Shown here piece by piece: positions 6,115 to 10,239 of a stretch of DNA of 10,239 nucleotides; within the stretch, counting starts at the first letter, position 1, and each line of letters opens with the position of its first letter. This stretch comes from Deltaproteobacteria bacterium (GTDB lineage: Bacteria > Desulfobacterota > DSM-4660 > Desulfatiglandales > Desulfatiglandaceae): the NCBI GenBank assembly GCA_011051075.1, contig DREN01000259.1, positions 1 to 10,239 of the forward strand, read 5' to 3'. Both the position numbers and the translations under genes were made by a program. The notes under the pieces were generated by a model that saw only the letters and a program-made list of their open reading frames with translations, did no database searches and had not been told where the DNA came from.

Positions 6115-7038
6115 ATGGAATATATGAGTGAATCAGAAAAATGTCCCAAACCACCCGTGCCCGCCTCAACCCTGATCCTCGTGCGTCAAGAGTACGAGGG
6201 GTTTCAGGTCTACCTGCTCAGACGAAGCCATCAGAGCGGTTTCATGCCTGGTAACTACGTATTTCCGGGGGGGACAGTTGATCCCGGAGACCGGGACGCC
6301 GGTTTCTGGAAGAAGCACGTGGACATGGACCAGGAGCAGATCAGATCCCGCTTTGTCCGGAATGACACTGCCCTCAATATGGAAGATGCTCTGGCCCATG
6401 GAATCGCTGCCGTGCGAGAGACCTTTGAAGAGGCGTCTCTCCTTTTGCTTCACGGAACCGGCCGGGAGGCCGATGATCTTGGACGGCTTTGGGGGCGGAA
6501 TCTGGACGGGGCCCTGCCTGAGGCATGGCTGAGGGACCTGGTTGTTGACGGAAAGTGGATCGTGACCTTGTCAGCCCTGGCCTGCTGGTCCCACTGGATT
6601 ACGCCTGAGATAAGGACCAGGCGGTACGATACCAGGTTCTTTCTGGCCTTTATGCCGGAGGGCCAGGAATGCCGCCCCGATAACAGGGAGACCACCCACG
6701 GCATCTGGGTGAACCCTGAAAAGGCCCTGGCAGGCAACCTGCAGGGGGAGATCCCCCTGAGCCCCCCGGCCATACTAACGCTTCAGGAACTTCTTCGATA
6801 CCCTGCGATCACTGCCCTGAGAAAGGAAGTTGAGAACAGGTGGTGGGGTGAGGTGAAGATGCCAAGGCTTGTACCCATGGGCCGGGGGCTCCTCCTCCTT
6901 CTTCCATGGGATCCCCAATACGGGCATAAAGAGATCCGGGTGGAGGCCAAGGGTCTTGAAAAAGGGCCTGCCCTTAATGACAGGCCCTTTTCCAGGCTAT
7001 GGTACGAAAATGGGATCTGGCGCCCCGTCAGTCCTTGA
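6115..7038 (+). CDS. NUDT19-like Nudix hydrolase
   Basis: Hydrolase of 307 residues expected to cleave nucleoside diphosphates linked to another group; NUDT19 relatives act on CoA and CoA esters, but the substrate here is not proven. The N-terminus ASTLILVRQEYEGFQVYLLR is followed by MPGNYVFPGGTVDPGD, the start of the Nudix box (Gly52-Gly53). The catalytic half is R101-E-T-F-E105-E106. A standard box (GX5EX7REUXEEXGU) puts the Arg 14 residues after the Gly; here it is 48, so about 34 residues are inserted, as known for the NUDT19 (RP2p) branch. The usual Gly after EE is replaced (EEAS). The C-terminal part (SHWITPEIRTRRYDTRFFLA, then WVNPEKALAG) also fits that branch. I chose the ATG at 6115; a nearby ATG at 6124 and a TTG at 6058 are alternatives, none with a strong ribosome site. 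Confidence 0.85.
   Translation: MEYMSESEKCPKPPVPASTLILVRQEYEGFQVYLLRRSHQSGFMPGNYVFPGGTVDPGDRDAGFWKKHVDMDQEQIRSRFVRNDTALNMEDALAHGIAAVRETFEEASLLLLHGTGREADDLGRLWGRNLDGALPEAWLRDLVVDGKWIVTLSALACWSHWITPEIRTRRYDTRFFLAFMPEGQECRPDNRETTHGIWVNPEKALAGNLQGEIPLSPPAILTLQELLRYPAITALRKEVENRWWGEVKMPRLVPMGRGLLLLLPWDPQYGHKEIRVEAKGLEKGPALNDRPFSRLWYENGIWRPVSP
6960..6991 (+). terminator. Perfect 11-bp hairpin inside the Nudix 3' coding end (terminator-like)
   Basis: AAAAGGGCCTG (6960-6970) and CAGGCCCTTTT (6981-6991) are perfect complements around a 10-base loop. The 3' arm ends in TTTT, which gives an intrinsic-terminator shape with a short U-run. It lies about 50 bases before the Nudix stop, so termination here would truncate the message. 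It may instead be a transcription pause, an mRNA-stabilising 3' structure, or chance. Confidence 0.4.
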
Positions 7039-7055
7039 TAATCCTGGGGGTCATC

Positions 7056-7095
7056 ATGTGGGGACGGGGGGACGCCCTTAACTTATAAACTTTAC
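7056..7095 (+). repeat. REP-like end sequence upstream of the transposase fragment
   Basis: The stretch GTGGGGACGGGGGGACGCCC runs into TTAACTTATAAACTTTACG. G-rich 'ggggacg…ccctt' followed by an AT-rich 'aacttataaactt' is the kind of sequence seen in front of REP-associated Y1 transposases, which act on such subterminal palindromes. No intact opposite end was found, in line with the element being broken. The assignment is from context and memory of the family. Confidence 0.35.
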
Positions 7096-7126
7096 GTGAT
7101 GGATTGTTTTTGGTATTGTCTCCGAC

Positions 7127-7297
7127 ATGCTCAGACAATCCCGCATTGACGTACCAGGCGCGTTGCACCACATTGATGCCCGGGGTATCGAGCGCCGTAA
7201 GATATTTGAGGATGACCAGGACCGCCATGACTTTGTTAGGAACCTTGGTTTGATCCTATAACAAGAGGAGACGGCATGTTATGCTTGGTCATTGATG
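7127..7297 (+). pseudogene. REP-associated tyrosine (Y1) transposase, N-terminal fragment
   Basis: Translation from ATG 7127 gives MLRQSRIDVPGALHHIDARG, then IERRKIFEDDQDRHDFV. This is the canonical start of TnpA_REP / Y1_Tnp transposases (R-x-R-hydrophobic-x-x-PGA-x-x-H-hydrophobic, RGIERRKIF). The HUH-nuclease catalytic residues come later and are missing. An in-frame TAA occurs at 7259-7261, but the same frame goes on as QEETACYAWSLM up to 7297, which is the conserved stretch that precedes 'PNHFHLL' in this family. At 7298 the similarity ends abruptly and the sequence becomes the 3' end of a group II intron on the other strand. The gene therefore carries a nonsense mutation and an insertion, with the C-terminal part lost. 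Confidence 0.8.
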
Positions 7298-7422
7298 TCG
7301 AGTAGACCGGTTTCTTCAAGCAACCTGCCGGAAAGAGTCTTAGACTACGCCTCGCCGCACGCGGCTACTACATATCATAAGATCATATCACCGTGGTTAT
7401 TCGTTGGCCCCGGCCCCTCCCA

Positions 7423-7455
7423 GAACCGTGCTTGCGCTATTTACGCACACGGCTC
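7423..7455 (-). ncRNA. Group II intron domain V
   Basis: 33-base catalytic hairpin on the minus strand: an 8-bp lower helix GAGCCGUG/CACGGUUC (with one G-U pair), a two-base AG bulge on the 3' side, a 4-bp upper helix UGCG/CGCA and a 7-base loop. Length, AGC triad and bulge position match bacterial domain V. It is followed by GGGAGGGG, as in many bacterial introns. Confidence 0.75.
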
Positions 7456-7475
7456 CTCATGAGTACACTTCACGA

Positions 7476-7564
7476 TTAAGTCTCCGCTATGCGCTGCAGT
7501 TTTGTTCTCACCATTTTTCTACGACTGAGCATAGTTGATGTGTCCCCACAACGCTGTTATTCAT
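7476..7564 (-). pseudogene. Remnant of group II intron reverse transcriptase (N-terminus, frameshifted)
   Basis: From ATG at 7564-7562 the minus strand reads MNNSVVGTHQLCSVVEK. One base shift at an A5 run (7518-7514) then continues as MVRTKLQRIAE before TAA at 7478-7476. 'R-x-KLQRIAE' is a common N-terminal helix of bacterial group II intron maturases (about 400-600 residues). Restoring a sixth A would make VVEKMVRTKLQRIAE continuous, so I read a one-base deletion. Just after the stop the sequence runs into the leader of domain V, showing that the polymerase, maturase and endonuclease regions have been deleted. Confidence 0.55.
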
Positions 7565-7651
7565 GTGACGTCCTTTCCTCCAGCAGAATTACCCGCCTTC
7601 TCAGGTACTATGACGCCATCCGACTTGCCCGGCCGCATACAAATTCAAGCT

Positions 7652-7682
7652 GTCAAACCATAATCAATAATCAAGGTTTGAC
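7652..7682. repeat. Inverted repeat GTCAAACC / GGTTTGAC
   Basis: Perfect 8-bp arms (7652-7659 and 7675-7682) flank a 15-base loop that holds a direct repeat, ATAATCA twice. The phrase AATCAAGGTTTGACCCC, in my memory of intergenic sequence, recurs near REP-type transposases, so this may be another piece of the dead element or the point where the intron is cut off. It is not placed as a terminator: no T-run follows on either strand. Confidence 0.5.
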
Positions 7683-7792
7683 CCCAAAAACCCTGAAACG
7701 GAAAGAGCTGAATCTATTATATCAAGAAGTCGAAGAGAGGAGTTCAGAGATGGGAGGTGATATAGACCCGCGGCCAGCGTACTCCTAACCCA
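7683..7792. other. Gap before the topA 3' end; nothing recognised
   Basis: A short plus-strand frame crosses this stretch with residues such as KRKELNLLYQEVEERSSEM, which look protein-like but match no family I know, and its upstream part runs through the intron remnant in antisense. I see no topA terminator here. Confidence 0.4.
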
Positions 7793-10054
7793 TCACAAAG
7801 GCCGCTTATACCCGCATCCCCTTTTACGGCAGACCAAAACCGGCCCGGACTTCTTTTTCTGCTTTATGCTTAAAACCCTGGTACCGCACTCAGGACAGGT
7901 GTCGTCAAAGGGCTCGTCCCAGGTGGCGAATCTGCACCCGGGATACCGGCTGCAACTGTAGAACTCCTTCCCCTTTCTGGATCTCTTCTTCACAAGGGTC
8001 CCGTCGCACCCCTCCTCTGGGCATGGCACGCCGGTACTCACCGGATCCGGGGTCCAGATATTCTTGCACTCGGGATATCCGGTGCAGGCGATGAAAGGGC
8101 CGTACTTTCCGTTCTTCTCCACCATGGGCCTTCCGCATTTCTCACAGGTCCCCTTCTTCTCCCCTGTCCCGGAAGAGGCCTCAACCACGATCCGACCCTT
8201 TTCATCCCTTGTAAAATTGGAGGTGTGCCTGCATTCGGGATATCCGGTGCAGGCCAGGAAGATGCCGTTTCTCCCCGATTTTATGACCATGGGACGGTGG
8301 CATCTGGGGCAGGAGATATTGGCGGGGACCTCCCCCTTCATCTCGGTTGCGGCCCTTTCAAGGTCCCTCTTAAAGGTGCGGTAGAACTCCCTCAAGATAT
8401 CGGTCCACTTTGCCTCCCCCTGTTCGATCCTGTCCAGGTTGTTCTCCATCTGGGCCGTAAAGGCCGTGTTCATGATATCGGGAAAGCCGGCAACCAGCAG
8501 GTCGGTGACCAGGAAGCCCAATTCCGTGGGTCTGAAACGCCTCTTTTCAAGGGAGACGTACTCCCTGCCGCTGATGTTGGTCAGGATGGCCGCGTAGGTA
8601 GACGGGCGGCCGATGCCGTTTTCCTCCAGGGCCTTTATGAGGGAGGCCTCGGTGAACCTGGGCGGTGGCTGAGTAAAATGCTGGGCAGGATCCAGTTTGA
8701 TCAGGTCCAGGAGTTCACCCTCTCTGACAGGCGGGAGGATGGCATCGTTGTCTTTTTCCTTGCCTCCGTTATTCAGGCCCGGTTCATAGAGGGTGGTAAA
8801 GCCCTTGAACAGGACCACGGAGCCGTTGGCCCTGAACCCGGCCTTTCCTGCGGCTATCTCCACCTGCGTCTTGTCTAGTATGGCGGGACTCATCTGGCAG
8901 GCGATAAAGCGTTTCCAGATGAGGGTATAGAGGGCCGCCTGGTCTCTGGATAGATAGGGTGAAACCTTTTCCGGCGTAAGGTCTGCCGATGTGGCCCTTA
9001 TGGCCTCGTGGGCCTCCTGGGCGCCTTTGCGGCTCTTGAACCTGTTGGGTTTTTCAGGCAGGTAATCCCTGCCAAAGGCCCCTTCGATGAACGATCTGGC
9101 CTCGCCAATGGCGTCGTTGGACAGCCTGAAGGAGTCTGTCCTCATATAGGTGATGAGCCCCACCAGTCCCCGCTCTCCCAGGTCAACGCCCTCGTAGAGG
9201 CTCTGGGCCACGGACATGGTCTTCTTGGCTGAAAATCTCAGCCTCCTGAAGGCCTCCTGCTGGAGAAGGCTGGTAGTGAAGGGTGGGGGCGGATTCTTTT
9301 TGGTCTTCTTCTTGGTGACCTTTTTAACCATGAAGGGGAGATCTTCTATCTCAGAGACGATCCTGTGGGTCTCTTCCCCGGTCTTGAGGTCGGCCTTCCT
9401 CCCCTTATACCTGAAGAGCCTGGCCTCGAAAGGCGGAGGTTCCCCTGATTTGAGATGGGCCGTGAGAGACCAGTACTCCTGGGGTTCAAATGCCAGGATC
9501 TCCCGCTCCCTGTCACATATCATCTTCACCGCAACGGACTGGACCCTGCCCGCGCTCAGGCCCCTTTTGACCTTTTTCCAGAGCAGGGGAGATATCTGGT
9601 AACCCACAAGCCGATCCAGGATGCGCCTGGCCTGCTGGGACTCGAACTTGTTCCTGTCAAGGACCTGGGGTGATGCCACTGCCTCGCGGATGGCCCTTGC
9701 GGTGAGTTCGTTGAACAGGACCCTGAGTATCTTCTTGTCCCTGTTCTTGGTCCCCTTCCTGATCTCCCCTGCCACGTGCCACGCGATGGCCTCCCCCTCC
9801 CGGTCAGGATCAGGGCCCAGGTAGATCTCCCCCGCCTTTTCCGCGGCGGCCTTAAGCTCTTTCAATATCTTGCCCTTCCCCTTGATGGTCACGTAGTGGG
9901 GCTTGAACCCGGCTTCAATATCCACCCCAAGGCTGCTGACGGGGAGGTCTTTCACGTGCCCCACCGAGGCCATTATCCTGAAGTCGGGCCCTAAGTATTT
10001 TTTGATGGTCCTGGCCTTGGCCGGCGATTCAATTATGAGTAGTTTTTCTGGCAT
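7793..10054 (-). CDS. topA: DNA topoisomerase I (type IA)
   Basis: Type IA topoisomerase (753 residues) that relaxes negative supercoils through a 5'-phosphotyrosine intermediate. The N-terminal Toprim domain shows LLIIESPAKARTIKKYLG with catalytic Glu near residue 7 and the acidic metal site GPDPDREGEAIAWH. The strand-cleavage domain contains SAGRVQSVAVKMICDRERE and the active-site Tyr303 in GLITYMRTDS (E. coli Tyr319), then ENGIGRPSTYA. The C-terminus has four zinc-finger modules beginning at Cys582 (CPRC), Cys637 (CEKC), Cys678 (CPEEGC) and Cys720 (CPEC); the first two end in ACTGYPEC. The ATG at 10054 is chosen because the family starts at PEKLLIIES; a TTG nine codons upstream would overlap the dprA stop. 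The gap to dprA is 16 bases, so the two are probably cotranscribed. Confidence 0.97.
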   Translation of the reverse strand: MPEKLLIIESPAKARTIKKYLGPDFRIMASVGHVKDLPVSSLGVDIEAGFKPHYVTIKGKGKILKELKAAAEKAGEIYLGPDPDREGEAIAWHVAGEIRKGTKNRDKKILRVLFNELTARAIREAVASPQVLDRNKFESQQARRILDRLVGYQISPLLWKKVKRGLSAGRVQSVAVKMICDREREILAFEPQEYWSLTAHLKSGEPPPFEARLFRYKGRKADLKTGEETHRIVSEIEDLPFMVKKVTKKKTKKNPPPPFTTSLLQQEAFRRLRFSAKKTMSVAQSLYEGVDLGERGLVGLITYMRTDSFRLSNDAIGEARSFIEGAFGRDYLPEKPNRFKSRKGAQEAHEAIRATSADLTPEKVSPYLSRDQAALYTLIWKRFIACQMSPAILDKTQVEIAAGKAGFRANGSVVLFKGFTTLYEPGLNNGGKEKDNDAILPPVREGELLDLIKLDPAQHFTQPPPRFTEASLIKALEENGIGRPSTYAAILTNISGREYVSLEKRRFRPTELGFLVTDLLVAGFPDIMNTAFTAQMENNLDRIEQGEAKWTDILREFYRTFKRDLERAATEMKGEVPANISCPRCHRPMVIKSGRNGIFLACTGYPECRHTSNFTRDEKGRIVVEASSGTGEKKGTCEKCGRPMVEKNGKYGPFIACTGYPECKNIWTPDPVSTGVPCPEEGCDGTLVKKRSRKGKEFYSCSRYPGCRFATWDEPFDDTCPECGTRVLSIKQKKKSGPVLVCRKRGCGYKRPL

Positions 10055-10070
10055 GCCCGTAATCCGTTGT

Positions 10071-10239
10071 TCACCGGACAAACATCCTGCCCGGGAGCTG
10101 TTTTATTATTCCCTCCAACTCCATCTTCATCAGGATGCTCGATACCTTTCCCACGTCCATATTTCCCTTTCTTACTATGGCGTCCATATGGATGGGATAA
10201 TCCCCGATGATTTCATATATCCTTTTCTCGCTCTCATCC
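10071..10239 (-). CDS. dprA: DprA/Smf DNA-processing protein, C-terminal winged helix (partial)
   Basis: A minus-strand frame enters from the right edge and stops at TGA (10073-10071). Its 55 residues include EKRIYEIIGDYPIHMDAIVR, then VGKVSSILMKMELEGIIKQL and PGRMFVR, matching the DprA_WH winged-helix domain that ends DprA proteins (compare the family ending 'L-x-G-hydrophobic-hydrophobic-x-QLPG-x-x-hydrophobic'). DprA loads RecA on incoming single-stranded DNA during natural transformation and is widespread in non-competent bacteria as well. The Rossmann-fold core lies outside the window. Its position just upstream of topA is a common bacterial gene order and supports the call. Confidence 0.88.
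   Translation of the reverse strand, partial: DESEKRIYEIIGDYPIHMDAIVRKGNMDVGKVSSILMKMELEGIIKQLPGRMFVR

Larger units (their letters stand above)
7297..7650 (-). mobile_element. Degenerate group II intron, 3' portion with internal deletion
   Basis: Read on the minus strand, domain V is at 7455-7423: GAGCCGTG (AGC triad intact), TGCG, a loop, CGCA, a two-base AG bulge, CACGGTTC. Both helices pair fully, counting one G-U. Upstream of it (7564-7476) are the first codons of the intron reverse transcriptase, and before that GTCATAGTACCTGAG and GGCGGGTAATTCTGCTGGAGG, which resemble sequence found ahead of intron ORFs. The 3' end ends CTACTCGAC at 7297, with an A seven bases from the end suited to be the branch point. 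It abuts the transposase frame. Most of the reverse transcriptase and the 5' intron end are absent, so it cannot move by itself. The high-coordinate boundary (about 7650) is approximate. Confidence 0.7.

Noticed and set aside
7489..7788. Plus-strand open frame of 99 codons next to topA
   Set aside because: It runs antisense through the intron's reverse-transcriptase remnant and the GTCAAACC inverted repeat, so its first two thirds cannot be a real protein. The end is unrecognised.
8225..8878. Plus-strand open frame of 217 codons opposite topA
   Set aside because: Antisense shadow of a very well conserved gene; no ribosome site or recognisable domain.
1..10239. CRISPR array, tRNA or rRNA genes, or a defence-system cluster
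   Set aside because: No regularly spaced repeats with spacers, no cloverleaf or rRNA motif, and no defence-type domains were seen on either strand.

Overview
The window looks like a chromosomal segment of a Gram-negative bacterium, most likely a deltaproteobacterium (Desulfobacterota or a relative). This is inferred from moderately high GC, the gene families present and the kinds of repeats. No rRNA, tRNA or CRISPR array is visible.

Layout from left to right. (1) The last 26 codons of a gene that resembles the C-terminus of Tm-1-like/UPF0261 proteins. (2) A gene-free gap carrying two inverted blocks of a degenerate 8-bp tandem repeat. (3) A complete ABC importer cassette of the nitrate/sulfonate/taurine (NMT1/SsuA) type: secreted binding protein, ATPase, permease. 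Directly behind it lies a start-proximal fragment of an EPSP-synthase-like gene (aroA family), cut off after about 60 residues. (4) A convergent pair of minus-strand genes: a lysine-2,3-aminomutase-family radical SAM enzyme whose substrate-pocket residues match glutamate 2,3-aminomutase rather than lysine aminomutase, and a MarC-family membrane protein. (5) A plus-strand NUDT19-like Nudix hydrolase with a perfect 11-bp hairpin inside its 3' coding end. (6) A 750-bp graveyard of mobile DNA: the N-terminus of a REP-associated tyrosine (Y1) transposase, interrupted by the 3' part of a group II intron in the opposite orientation, whose reverse transcriptase has been deleted down to about 28 codons. 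(7) Minus-strand topA (topoisomerase I with four zinc fingers), preceded by the C-terminal winged helix of dprA, an arrangement common in bacteria.

The importer genes form one transcription unit: the ATPase and permease overlap by 4 bases, and the aroA-like fragment follows 20 bases later. The transported compound cannot be told from sequence. dprA-topA is a second operon-like pair. The most informative parts are the probable glutamate 2,3-aminomutase, the nested mobile-element wreck at 7060-7690, and the broken aroA-like gene at the end of the importer operon. I see no clear new defence or catalytic system.
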